Of a DNA stretch of 64,000 nucleotides, positions 50,279 through 63,200 are shown in pieces. Position 1 is the first letter of the stretch. The number at the start of each line of letters is the position of its first letter. The translations under genes were made by a program, and so were the position numbers. This stretch comes from Phylloscopus collybita. Its lineage: Eukaryota > Chordata > Aves > Passeriformes > Phylloscopidae. Below the pieces are notes generated by a model. The model was not told the DNA's origin. It saw only the letters and a list, made by a program, of their open reading frames with translations, and searched no databases. The stretch spans positions 682,001 to 746,000 of the forward strand of contig JAJNNQ010000139.1 in the NCBI GenBank assembly GCA_027886175.1, written 5' to 3'.

Positions 50279-53200
50279 GTGATGCTGTTGTGGAAAAGGC
50301 AGGAAAGTGGCTGCAAAAGCGTTTTGGCTTGCTGGAAGCAGCAGCAAGCACGCGGGCTTCTCTGCACGCTGCAAACACAAAACAGAAGCACCTACACGGC
50401 GAGAGGAGACTGCCTGACACCTGCTGCACTCAGTACAGCTCTGGGCTGCTGCCAGGAAAGGTATTTCAAGGAACTAGCCACGGGGACTCTGCACTGTGCT
50501 GGGAGAGTTTCTACAAGGTGACCAGAAGCTGTTCGCCAGCACCCGCTTGCAGCGACCGAGTTCAACTTTCCACGTTCTTCCCCGGCTCTCTTTCGCTTCT
50601 CCGCACAAGCTGCGGCTGTACCGAAGACGCCGCTGGCTGTGCTTCCGCGAAGCGCTGCTTTCTCGGCAAAACGCAGCTTCTCGTTCTTGACAGCTCTGCT
50701 ATGCAGAAGCACAGGAAAGCCGGCAGAGCTGCTCCTCTAGCTGCTCTACGCAGAGGCAACTGTAAATCAGCTAGACAGTGATGCTGTTGTGGAAAAGGCA
50801 GGAAAGTGGCTGCAAAAGCGTTTTGGCTTGCTGGAAGCAGCAGCAAGCACGCGGGCTTCTCTGCACGCTGCAAACACAAAACAGAAGCACCTACACGGCG
50901 AGAGGAGACTGCCTGACACCTGCTGCACTCAGTACAGCTCTGGGCTGCTGCCAGGAAAGGTATTTCAAGGAACTAGCCACGGGGACTCTGCACTGTGCTG
51001 GGACAGTTTCTACAAGGTGACCAGAAGCTGTTCGCCAGCACCCGCTTGCAGCGACCGAGTTCGGCTTTCCACGTTCTTCCCCGGCTCTCTTTCGCTTCTC
51101 CGCACAAGCTGCGGCTGTAGCGAAGACGCCGCTGGCTGTGCTTCCGCGAAGCGCTGCTTTCTCGGCAAAACGCAGCTTCTCGTTCTTGACAGCTCTGCTA
51201 TGCAGAAGCACAGGAAAGCCGGCAGAGCTGCTCCTCTAGCTGCTCTACGCAGAGGCAACTGTAAATCAGCTAGACAGTGATGCTGTTGTGGAAAAGGCAG
51301 GAAAGTGGCTGCAAAAGCGTTTTGGCTTGCTGGAAGCAGCAGCAAGCACGCGGGCTTCTCTGCACGCTGCAAACACAAAACAGAAGCACCTACACGGCGA
51401 GAGGATACTGCCTGACACCTGCTGCACTCAGTACAGCTCTGGGCTGCTGCCAGGAAAGGTATTTCAAGGAACTCGCCACGGGGACTCTGCACTGTGCTGG
51501 GAGAGTTTCTACAAGGTGACCAGAAGCTGTTCGCCAGCACCCGCTTGCAGCGACCGAGTTCGGCTTTCCACGTTCTTCCCCGGCTCTCTTTCGCTTCTCC
51601 GCACAAGCTGCGGCTGTACCGAAGACGCCGCTGGCTGTGCTTCCGCGAAGCGCTGGTTTCTCGGCAAAACGCAGCTTCTCGTTCTTGACAGCTCTGCTAT
51701 GCAGAAGCACAGGAAAGCCGGCAGAGCTGCTCCTCTAGCTGCTCTACGCAGAGGCCACTGTAAATCAGCTAGACAGTGATGCTGTTGTGGAAAAGGCAGG
51801 AAAGTGGCTGCAAAAGCGTTTTGGCTTGCTGGAAGCAGCAGCATGCACGCGGGCTTCTCTGCACGCTGCAAACACAAAACAGAAGCACCTACACGGCGAG
51901 AGGAGACTGCCTGACACCTGCTGCACTCAGTACAGCTCTGGGCTGCTGCCAGGAAAGGTATTTCAAGGAACTAGCCACGGGGACTCTGCACTGTGCTGGG
52001 ACAGTTTCTACAAGGTGACCAGAAGCTGTTCGCCAGCACCCGGTTGCAGCGACCGAGTTCGGCTTTCCACGTTCTTCCCCGGCTCTCTTTCGCTTCTCCG
52101 CACAAGCTGCGGCTGTACCGAAGACGCCGCTGGCTGTGCTTCCGCGAAGCGCTGCTTTCTCGGCAAAACGCAGCTTCTCGTTCTTGACAGCTCTGCTATG
52201 CAGAAGCACAGGAAAGCCGGCAGAGCTGCTCCTCTAGCTGCTCTACGCAGAGGCAACTGTAAATCAGCTAGACAGTGATGCTGTTGTGGAAAAGGCAGGA
52301 AAGTGGCTGCAAAAGCGTTTTGGCTTGCTGGAAGCAGCAGCAAGCACGCGGGCTTCTCTGCACGCTGCAAACACAAAACAGAAGCACCTACACGGCGAGA
52401 GGAGACTGCCTGACACCTGCTGCACTCAGTACAGCTCTGGGCTGCTGCCAGGAAAGGTATTTCAAGGAACTAGCCACGGGGACTCTGCACTGTGCTGGGA
52501 CAGTTTCTACAAGGTGACCAGAAGCTGTTCGCCAGCACCCGCTTGCAGCGACCGAGTTCGGCTTTCCACGTTCTTCCCCGGCTCTCTTTCGCTTCTCCGC
52601 ACAAGCTGCGGCTGTACCTAAGACGCCGCTGGCTGTGCTTCCGCGAAGCGCTGCTTTCTCGGCAAAACGCAGCTTCTCGTTCTTGACAGCTCTGCTATGC
52701 AGAAGCACAGGAAAGCCGGCAGAGCTGCTCCTCTAGCTGCTCTACGCAGAGGCAACTGTAAATCAGCTAGACAGTGATGCTGTTGTGGAAAAGGCAGGAA
52801 AGTGGCTGCAAAAGCGTTTTGGCTTGCTGGAAGCAGCAGCAAGCACGCGGGCTTCTCTGCACGCTGCAAACACAAAACAGAAGCACCTACACGGCGAGAG
52901 GAGACTGCCTGACACCTGCTGCACTCAGTACAGCTCTGGGCTGCTGCCAGGAAAGGTATTTCAAGGAACTAGCCACGGGGACTCTGCACTGTGCTGGGAG
53001 AGTTTCTACAAGGTGACCAGAAGCTGTTCGCCAGCACCCGCTTGCAGCGACCGAGTTCAACTTTCCACGTTCTTCCCCGGCTCTCTTTCGCTTCTCCGCA
53101 CAAGCTGCGGCTGTACCGAAGACGCCGCTGGCTGTGCTTCCGCGAAGCGCTGCTTTCTCGGCAAAACGCAGCTTCTCGTTCTTGACAGCTCTGCTATGCA

Positions 53201-55767
53201 GAAGCACAGGAAAGCCGGCAGAGCTGCTCCTCTAGCTGCTCTACGCAGAGGCAACTGTAAATCAGCTAGACAGTGATCCTGTTGTGGAATAGGCAAGAAA
53301 GTGGCTGCAAAAGCGTTTTGGCTTGCTGGAAGCAGCAGCAAGCACGCGGGCTTCTCTGCACGCTGCAAACACAAAACAGAAGCACCTACACGGCGAGAGG
53401 ATACTGCCTGACACCTGCTGCACTCAGTACAGCTCTGGGCTGCTGCCAGGAAAGGTATTTCAAGGAACTCGCCACGGGGACTCTGCACTGTGCTGGGAGA
53501 GTTTCTACAAGGTGACCAGAAGCTGTTCGCCAGCACCCGCTTGCAGCGACCGAGTTCGGCTTTCCACGTTCTTCCCCGGCTCTCTTTCGCTTCTCCGCAC
53601 AAGCTGCGGCTGTACCGAAGACGCCGCTGGCTGTGCTTCCGCGAAGCGCTGGTTTCTCGGCAAAACGCAGCTTCTCGTTCTTGACAGCTCTGCTATGCAG
53701 AAGCACAGGAAAGCCGGCAGAGCTGCTCCTCTAGCTGCTCTACGCAGAGGCCACTGTAAATCAGCTAGACAGTGATGCTGTTGTGGAAAAGGCAGGAAAG
53801 TGGCTGCAAAAGCGTTTTGGCTTGCTGGAAGCAGCAGCATGCACGCGGGCTTCTCTGCACGCTGCAAACACAAAACAGAAGCACCTACACGGCGAGAGGA
53901 GACTGCCTGACACCTGCTGCACTCAGTACAGCTCTGGGCTGCTGCCAGGAAAGGTATTTCAAGGAACTAGCCACGGGGACTCTGCACTGTGCTGGGACAG
54001 TTTCTACAAGGTGACCAGAAGCTGTTCGCCAGCACCCGCTTGCAGCGACCGAGTTCGGCTTTCCACGTTCTTCCCCGGCTCTCTTTCGCTTCTCCGCACA
54101 AGCTGCGGCTGTACCGAAGACGCCGCTGGCTGTGCTTCCGCGAAGCGCTGGTTTCTCGGCAAAACGCAGCTTCTCGTTCTTGACAGCTCTGCTATGCAGA
54201 AGCACAGGAAAGCCGGCAGAGCTGCTCCTCTAGCTGCTCTACGCAGAGGCCACTGTAAATCAGCTAGACAGTGATCCTGTTGTGGAAAAGGCAGGAAAGT
54301 GGCTGCAAAAGCGTTTTGGCTTGCTGAAAGCAGCAGCAAGCACGCGGGCTTCTCTGCACGCTGCAAACACAAAACAGAAGCACCTACACGGCGAGAGGAG
54401 ACTGCCTGACACCTGCTGCACTCAGTACAGCTCTGGGCTGCTGCCAGGAAAGGTATTTCAAGGAACTAGCCACGGGGACTCTGCACTGTGCTGGGAGAGT
54501 TTCTACAAGGTGACCAGAAGCTGTTCGCCAGCACCCGCTTGCAGCGACCGAGTTCGGCTTTCCACGTTCTTCCCCGGCTCTCTTTCGCTTCTCCGCACAA
54601 GCTGCGGCTGTACCGAAGACGCCGCTGGCTGTGCTTCCGCGAAGCGCTGCTTTCTCGGCTAAACGCAGCTTCTCGTTCTTGACAGCTCTGCTATGCAGAA
54701 GCACAGGAAAGCCGGCAGAGCTGCTCCTCTAGCTGCTCTACGCAGAGGCAACTGTAAATCAGCTAGACAGTGATCCTGTTGTGGAAAAGGCAGGAAAGTG
54801 GCTGCAAAAGCGTTTTGGCTTGCTGGAAGCAGCAGCATGCACGCGGGCTTCTCTGCACGCTGCAAACGCAAAACAGAAGCACCTACACGGCGAGAGGATA
54901 CTGCCTGACACCTGCTGCACTCAGTACAGCTCTGGGCTGCTGCCAGGAAAGGTATTTCAAGGAACTAGCCACGGGGACTCTGCACTGTGCTGGGACAGTT
55001 TCTACAAGGTGACCAGAAGCTGTTCGCCAGCACCCGCTTGCAGCGACCGAGTTCGGCTTTCCACGTTCTTCCCCGGCTCTCTTTCGCTTCTCCGCACAAG
55101 CTGCGGCTGTACCGAAGACGCCGCTGGCTGTGCTTCCGCGAAGCGCTGCTTTCTCGGCAAAACGCAGCTTCTCGTTCTTGACAGCTCTGCTATGCAGAAG
55201 CACAGGAAAGCCGGCAGAGCTGCTCCTCTAGCTGCTCTACGCAGAGGCAACTGTAAATCAGCTAGACAGTGATGCTGTTGTGGAAAAGGCAGGAAAGTGG
55301 CTGCAAAAGCGTTTTGGCTTGCTGGAAGCAGCAGCATGCACGCGGGCTTCTCTGCACGCTGCAAACACAAAACAGAAGCACCTACACGGCGAGAGGAGAC
55401 TGCCTGACACCTGCTGCACTCAGTACAGCTCTGGGCTGCTGCCAGGAAAGGTATTTCAAGGAACTAGCCACGGGGACTCTGCACTGTGCTGGGACAGTTT
55501 CTACAAGGTGACCAGAAGCTGTTCGCCAGCACCCGCTTGCAGCGACCGAGTTCGGCTTTCCACGTTCTTCCCCGGCTCTCTTTCGCTTCTCCGCACAAGC
55601 TGCGGCTGTACCGAAGACGCCGCTGGCTGTGCTTCCGCGAAGCGCTGCTTTCTCGGCAAAACGCAGCTTCTCGTTCTTGACAGCTCTGCTATGCAGAAGC
55701 ACAGGAAAGCCGGCAGAGCTGCTCCTCTAGCTGCTCTACGCAGAGGCAACTGTAAATCAGCTAGACA
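50279..55767 (+). repeat. Mixed units M102-M112
   Basis: M102 6G,227G,286A,287A; M103 6G,343G; M104 6G,130T,198C,227G,380G,480C; M105 6G,69T,268G; M106 6G,345T; M107 6G,227G,286A,287A; M108 6C,18T,24A,130T,198C,227G,380G,480C; M109 6G,69T,380G,480C; M110 6C,57A,227G,390T; M111 6C,69T,99G,130T; M112 6G,69T. M102 and M107 are identical and five units apart, but the units after them do not align, so no regular HOR is established. The motif of a 286A,287A unit, then a 130T,380G,480C unit, then a 69T unit is shared with M66-M68 and M85-M87. M108 is a left-zone 18T,24A type combined with right-zone 380G,480C. Confidence 0.82.
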
Positions 55768-58700
55768 GTGATGCTGTTGTGGAAAAGGCAGGAAAGTGGC
55801 TGCAAAAGCGTTTTGGCTTGCTGGAAGCAGCAGCAAGCACGCGGGCTTCTCTGCACGCTGCAAACACAAAACAGAAGCACCTACACGGCGAGAGGAGACT
55901 GCCTGACACCTGCTGCACTCAGTACAGCTCTGGGCTGCTGCCAGGAAAGGTATTTCAAGGAACTAGCCACGGGGACTCTGCACTGTGCTGGGACAGTTTC
56001 TACAAGGTGACCAGAAGCTGTTCGCCAGCACCCGCTTGCAGCGACCGAGTTCAACTTTCCACGTTCTTCCCCGGCTCTCTTTCGCTTCTCCGCACAAGCT
56101 GCGGCTGTACCGAAGACGCCGCTGGCTGTGCTTCCGCGAAGCGCTGCTTTCTCGGCAAAACGCAGCTTCTCGTTCTTGACAGCTCTGCTATGCAGAAGCA
56201 CAGGAAAGCCGGCAGAGCTGCTCCTCTAGCTGCTCTACGCAGAGGCAACTGTAAATCAGCTAGACAGTGATGCTGTTGTGGAAAAGGCAGGAAAGTGGCT
56301 GCAAAAGCGTTTTGGCTTGCTGGAAGCAGCAGCAAGCACGCGGGCTTCTCTGCACGCTGCAAACACAAAACAGAAGCACCTACACGGCGAGAGGAGACTG
56401 CCTGACACCTGCTGCACTCAGTACAGCTCTGGGCTGCTGCCAGGAAAGGTATTTCAAGGAACTAGCCACGGGGACTCTGCACTGTGCTGGGACAGTTTCT
56501 ACAAGGTGACCAGAAGCTGTTCGCCAGCACCCGCTTGCAGCGACCGAGTTCAACTTTCCACGTTCTTCCCCGGCTCTCTTTCGCTTCTCCGCACAAGCTG
56601 CGGCTGTACCGAAGACGCCGCTGGCTGTGCTTCCGCGAAGCGCTGCTTTCTCGGCAAAACGCAGCTTCTCGTTCTTGACAGCTCTGCTATGCAGAAGCAC
56701 AGGAAAGCCGGCAGAGCTGCTCCTCTAGCTGCTCTACGCAGAGGCAACTGTAAATCAGCTAGACAGTGATGCTGTTGTGGAAAAGGCAGGAAAGTGGCTG
56801 CAAAAGCGTTTTGGCTTGCTGGAAGCAGCAGCAAGCACGCGGGCTTCTCTGCACGCTGCAAACACAAAACAGAAGCACCTACACGGCGAGAGGATACTGC
56901 CTGACACCTGCTGCACTCAGTACAGCTCTGGGCTGCTGCCAGGAAAGGTATTTCAAGGAACTCGCCACGGGGACTCTGCACTGTGCTGGGAGAGTTTCTA
57001 CAAGGTGACCAGAAGCTGTTCGCCAGCACCCGCTTGCAGCGACCGAGTTCGGCTTTCCACGTTCTTCCCCGGCTCTCTTTCGCTTCTCCGCACAAGCTGC
57101 GGCTGTACCGAAGACGCCGCTGGCTGTGCTTCCGCGAAGCGCTGCTTTCTCGGCAAAACGCAGCTTCTCGTTCTTGACAGCTCTGCTATGCAGAAGCACA
57201 GGAAAGCCGGCAGAGCTGCTCCTCTAGCTGCTCTACGCAGAGGCCACTGTAAATCAGCTAGACAGTGATGCTGTTGTGGAAAAGGCAGGAAAGTGGCTGC
57301 AAAAGCGTTTTGGCTTGCTGGAAGCAGCAGCATGCACGCAGGCTTCTCTGCACGCTGCAAACACAAAACAGAAGCACCTACACGGCGAGAGGAGACTGCC
57401 TGACACCTGCTGCACTCAGTACAGCTCTGGGCTGCTGCCAGGAAAGGTATTTCAAGGAACTAGCCACGGGGACTCTGCACTGTGCTGGGACAGTTTCTAC
57501 AAGGTGACCAGAAGCTGTTCGCCAGCACCCGCTTGCAGCGACCGAGTTCGGCTTTCCACGTTCTTCCCCGGCTCTCTTTCGCTTCTCCGCACAAGCTGCG
57601 GCTGTACCGAAGACGCCGCTGGCTGTGCTTCCGCGAAGCGCTGCTTTCTCGGCAAAACGCAGCTTCTCGTTCTTGACAGCTCTGCTATGCAGAAGCACAG
57701 GAAAGCCGGCAGAGCTGCTCCTCTAGCTGCTCTACGCAGAGGCAACTGTAAATCAGCTAGACAGTGATCCTGTTGTGGAAAAGGCAGGAAAGTGGCTGCA
57801 AAAGCGTTTTGGCTTGCTGGAAGCAGCAGCAAGCACGCGGGCTTCTCTGCACGCTGCAAACACAAAACAGAAGCACCTACACGGCGAGAGGAGACTGCCT
57901 GACACCTGCTGCACTCAGTACAGCTCTGGGCTGCTGCCAGGAAAGGTATTTCAAGGAACTAGCCACGGGGACTCTGCACTGTGCTGGGACAGTTTCTACA
58001 AGGTGACCAGAAGCTGTTCGCCAGCACCCGCTTGCAGCGACCGAGTTCGGCTTTCCACGTTCTTCCCCGGCTCTCTTTCGCTTCTCCGCACAAGCTGCGG
58101 CTGTACCGAAGACGCCGCTGGCTGTGCTTCCGCGAAGCGCTGCTTTCTCGGCAAAACGCAGCTTCTCGTTCTTGACAGCTCTGCTATGCAGAAGCACAGG
58201 AAAGCCGGCAGAGCTGCTCCTCTAGCTGCTCTACGCAGAGGCAACTGTAAATCAGCTAGACAGTGATGCTGTTGTGGAAAAGGCAGGAAAGTGGCTGCAA
58301 AAGCGTTTTGGCTTGCTGGAAGCAGCAGCAAGCACGCGGGCTTCTCTGCACGCTGCAAACACAAAACAGAAGCACCTACACGGCGAGAGGAGACTGCCTG
58401 ACACCTGCTGCACTCAGTACAGCTCTGGGCTGCTGCCAGGAAAGGTATTTCAAGGAACTAGCCACGGGGACTCTGCACTGTGCTGGGACAGTTTCTACAA
58501 GGTGACCAGAAGCTGTTCGCCAGCACCCGCTTGCAGCGACCGAGTTCAACTTTCCACGTTCTTCCCCGGCTCTCTTTCGCTTCTCCGCACAAGCTGCGGC
58601 TGTACCGAAGACGCCGCTGGCTGTGCTTCCGCGAAGCGCTGCTTTCTCGGCAAAACGCAGCTTCTCGTTCTTGACAGCTCTGCTATGCAGAAGCACAGGA

Positions 58701-60258
58701 AAGCCGGCAGAGCTGCTCCTCTAGCTGCTCTACGCAGAGGCAACTGTAAATCAGCTAGACAGTGATGCTGTTGTGGAAAAGGCAGGAAAGTGGCTGCAAA
58801 AGCGTTTTGGCTTGCTGGAAGCAGCAGCAAGCACGCGGGCTTCTCTGCACGCTGCAAACACAAAACAGAAGCACCTACACGGCGAGAGGAGACTGCCTGA
58901 CACCTGCTGCACTCAGTACAGCTCTGGGCTGCTGCCAGGAAAGGTATTTCAAGGAACTAGCCACGGGGACTCTGCACTGTGCTGGGACAGTTTCTACAAG
59001 GTGACCAGAAGCTGTTCGCCAGCACCCGCTTGCAGCGACCGAGTTCGGCTTTCCACGTTCTTTCCCGGCTCTCTTTCGCTTCTCCGCACAAGCTGCGGCT
59101 GTACCGAAGACGCCGCTGGCTGTGCTTCCGCGAAGCGCTGCTTTCTCGGCAAAACGCAGCTTCTCGTTCTTGACAGCTCTGCTATGCAGAAGCACAGGAA
59201 AGCCGGCAGAGCTGCTCCTCTAGCTGCTCTACGCAGAGGCAACTGTAAATCAGCTAGACAGTGATGCTGTTGTGGAAAAGGCAGGAAAGTGGCTGCAAAA
59301 GCGTTTTGGCTTGCTGGAAGCAGCAGCATGCACGCAGGCTTCTCTGCGCGCTGCAAACACAAAACAGAAGCACCTACACGGCGAGAGGAGACTGCCTGAC
59401 ACCTGCTGCACTCAGTACAGCTCTGGGCTGCTGCCAGGAAAGGTATTTCAAGGAACTAGCCACGGGGACTCTGCACTGTGCTGGGACAGTTTCTACAAGG
59501 TGACCAGAAGCTGTTCGCCAGCACCCGCTTGCAGCGACCGAGTTCGGCTTTCCACGTTCTTCCCCGGCTCTCTTTCGCTTCTCCGCACAAGCTGCGGCTG
59601 TACCGAAGACGCCGCTGGCTGTGCTTCCGCGAAGCGCTGCTTTCTCGGCAAAACGCAGCTTCTCGTTCTTGACAGCTCTGCTATGCAGAAGCACAGGAAA
59701 GCCGGCAGAGCTGCTCCTCTAGCTGCTCTACGCAGAGGCAACTGTAAATCAGCTAGACAGTGATGCTGTTGTGGAAAAGGCAGGAAAGTGGCTGCAAAAG
59801 CGTTTTGGCTTGCTGGAAGCAGCAGCAAGCACGCGGGCTTCTCTGCACGCTGCAAACACAAAACAGAAGCACCTACACGGCGAGAGGAGACTGCCTGACA
59901 CCTGCTGCACTCAGTACAGCTCTGGGCTGCTGCCAGGAAAGGTATTTCAAGGAACTAGCCACGGGGACTCTGCACTGTGCTGGGACAGTTTCTACAAGGT
60001 GACCAGAAGCTGTTCGCCAGCACCCGCTTGCAGCGACCGAGTTCGGCTTTCCACGTTCTTCCCCGGCTCTCTTTCGCTTCTCCGCACAAGCTGCGGCTGT
60101 ACCGAAGACGCCGCTGGCTGTGCTTCCGCGAAGCGCTGCTTTCTCGGCAAAACGCAGCTTCTCGTTCTTGACAGCTCTGCTATGCAGAAGCACAGGAAAG
60201 CCGGCAGAGCTGCTCCTCTAGCTGCTCTACGCAGAGGCAACTGTAAATCAGCTAGACA
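55768..60258 (+). repeat. 9-unit HOR (4491 bp), copy 1 (M113-M121)
   Basis: M113 6G,286A,287A; M114 6G,286A,287A; M115 6G,130T,198C,227G,480C; M116 6G,69T,76A; M117 6C only; M118 6G,286A,287A; M119 6G,302T; M120 6G,69T,76A,88G; M121 6G only. M115 keeps u480C but has lost the u380G that usually goes with it. The u88G change (CTGCGCGCTG) is found only in M120 and M129, exactly nine units apart, which anchors the register. Confidence 0.92.
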
Positions 60259-63200
60259 GTGATGCTGTTGTGGAAAAGGCAGGAAAGTGGCTGCAAAAGC
60301 GTTTTGGCTTGCTGGAAGCAGCAGCAAGCACGCGGGCTTCTCTGCACGCTGCAAACACAAAACAGAAGCACCTACACGGCGAGAGGAGACTGCCTGACAC
60401 CTGCTGCACTCAGTACAGCTCTGGGCTGCTGCCAGGAAAGGTATTTCAAGGAACTAGCCACGGGGACTCTGCACTGTGCTGGGACAGTTTCTACAAGGTG
60501 ACCAGAAGCTGTTCGCCAGCACCCGCTTGCAGCGACCGAGTTCAACTTTCCACGTTCTTCCCCGGCTCTCTTTCGCTTCTCCGCACAAGCTGCGGCTGTA
60601 CCGAAGACGCCGCTGGCTGTGCTTCCGCGAAGCGCTGCTTTCTCGGCAAAACGCAGCTTCTCGTTCTTGACAGCTCTGCTATGCAGAAGCACAGGAAAGC
60701 CGGCAGAGCTGCTCCTCTAGCTGCTCTACGCAGAGGCAACTGTAAATCAGCTAGACAGTGATGCTGTTGTGGAAAAGGCAGGAAAGTGGCTGCAAAAGCG
60801 TTTTGGCTTGCTGGAAGCAGCAGCAAGCATGCGGGCTTCTCTGCACGCTGCAAACACAAAACAGAAGCACCTACACGGCGAGAGGAGACTGCCTGACACC
60901 TGCTGCACTCAGTACAGCTCTGGGCTGCTGCCAGGAAAGGTATTTCAAGGAACTAGCCACGGGGACTCTGCACTGTGCTGGGACAGTTTCTACAAGGTGA
61001 CCAGAAGCTGTTCGCCAGCACCCGCTTGCAGCGACCGAGTTCAACTTTCCACGTTCTTCCCCGGCTCTCTTTCGCTTCTCCGCACAAGCTGCGGCTGTAC
61101 CGAAGACGCCGCTGGCTGTGCTTCCGCGAAGCGCTGCTTTCTCGGCAAAACGCAGCTTCTCGTTCTTGACAGCTCTGCTATGCAGAAGCACAGGAAAGCC
61201 GGCAGAGCTGCTCCTCTAGCTGCTCTACGCAGAGGCAACTGTAAATCAGCTAGACAGTGATCCTGTTGTGGAACAGGCAAGAAAGTGGCTGCAAAAGCGT
61301 TTTGGCTTGCTGGAAGCAGCAGCAAGCACGCGGGCTTCTCTGCACGCTGCAAACACAAAACAGAAGCACCTACACGGCGAGAGGATACTGCCTGACACCT
61401 GCTGCACTCAGTACAGCTCTGGGCTGCTGCCAGGAAAGGTATTTCAAGGAACTCGCCACGGGGACTCTGCACTGTGCTGGGAGAGTTTCTACAAGGTGAC
61501 CAGAAGCTGTTCGCCAGCACCCGCTTGCAGCGACCGAGTTCGGCTTTCCACGTTCTTCCCCGGCTCTCTTTCGCTTCTCCGCACAAGCTGCGGCTGTACC
61601 GAAGACGCCGCTGGCTGTGCTTCCGCGAAGCGCTGCTTTCTCGGCAAAACGCAGCTTCTCGTTCTTGACAGCTCTGCTATGCAGAAGCACAGGAAAGCCG
61701 GCAGAGCTGCTCCTCTAGCTGCTCTACGCAGAGGCCACTGTAAATCAGCTAGACAGTGATGCTGTTGTGGAAAAGGCAGGAAAGTGGCTGCAAAAGCGTT
61801 TTGGCTTGCTGGAAGCAGCAGCATGCACGCAGGCTTCTCTGCACGCTGCAAACACAAAACAGAAGCACCTACACGGCGAGAGGAGACTGCCTGACACCTG
61901 CTGCACTCAGTACAGCTCTGGGCTGCTGCCAGGAAAGGTATTTCAAGGAACTAGCCACGGGGACTCTGCACTGTGCTGGGACAGTTTCTACAAGGTGACC
62001 AGAAGCTGTTCGCCAGCACCCGCTTGCAGCGACCGAGTTCGGCTTTCCACGTTCTTCCCCGGCTCTCTTTCGCTTCTCCGCACAAGCTGCGGCTGTACCG
62101 AAGACGCCGCTGGCTGTGCTTCCGCGAAGCGCTGCTTTCTCGGCAAAACGCAGCATCTCGTTCTTGACAGCTCTGCTATGCAGAAGCACAGGAAAGCCGG
62201 CAGAGCTGCTCCTCTAGCTGCTCTACGCAGAGGCAACTGTAAATCAGCTAGACAGTGATCCTGTTGTGGAAAAGGCAGGAAAGTGGCTGCAAAAGCGTTT
62301 TGGCTTGCTGGAAGCAGCAGCAAGCACGCGGGCTTCTCTGCACGCTGCAAACACAAAACAGAAGCACCTACACGGCGAGAGGAGACTGCCTGACACCTGC
62401 TGCACTCAGTACAGCTCTGGGCTGCTGCCAGGAAAGGTATTTCAAGGAACTAGCCACGGGGACTCTGCACTGTGCTGGGACAGTTTCTACAAGGTGACCA
62501 GAAGCTGTTCGCCAGCACCCGCTTGCAGCGACCGAGTTCGGCTTTCCACGTTCTTCCCCGGCTCTCTTTCGCTTCTCCGCACAAGCTGCGGCTGTACCGA
62601 AGACGCCGCTGGCTGTGCTTCCGCGAAGCGCTGCTTTCTCGGCAAAACGCAGCTTCTCGTTCTTGACAGCTCTGCTATGCAGAAGCACAGGAAAGCCGGC
62701 AGAGCTGCTCCTCTAGCTGCTCTACGCAGAGGCAACTGTAAATCAGCTAGACAGTGATGCTGTTGTGGAAAAGGCAGGAAAGTGGCTGCAAAAGCGTTTT
62801 GGCTTGCTGGAAGCAGCAGCAAGCACGCGGGCTTCTCTGCACGCTGCAAACACAAAACAGAAGCACCTACACGGCGAGAGGAGACTGCCTGACACCTGCT
62901 GCACTCAGTACAGCTCTGGGCTGCTGCCAGGAAAGGTATTTCAAGGAACTAGCCACGGGGACTCTGCACTGTGCTGGGACAGTTTCTACAAGGTGACCAG
63001 AAGCTGTTCGCCAGCACCCGCTTGCAGCGACCGAGTTCAACTTTCCACGTTCTTCCCCGGCTCTCTTTCGCTTCTCCGCACAAGCTGCGGCTGTACCGAA
63101 GACGCCGCTGGCTGTGCTTCCGCGAAGCGCTGCTTTCTCGGCAAAACGCAGCTTCTCGTTCTTGACAGCTCTGCTATGCAGAAGCACAGGAAAGCCGGCA

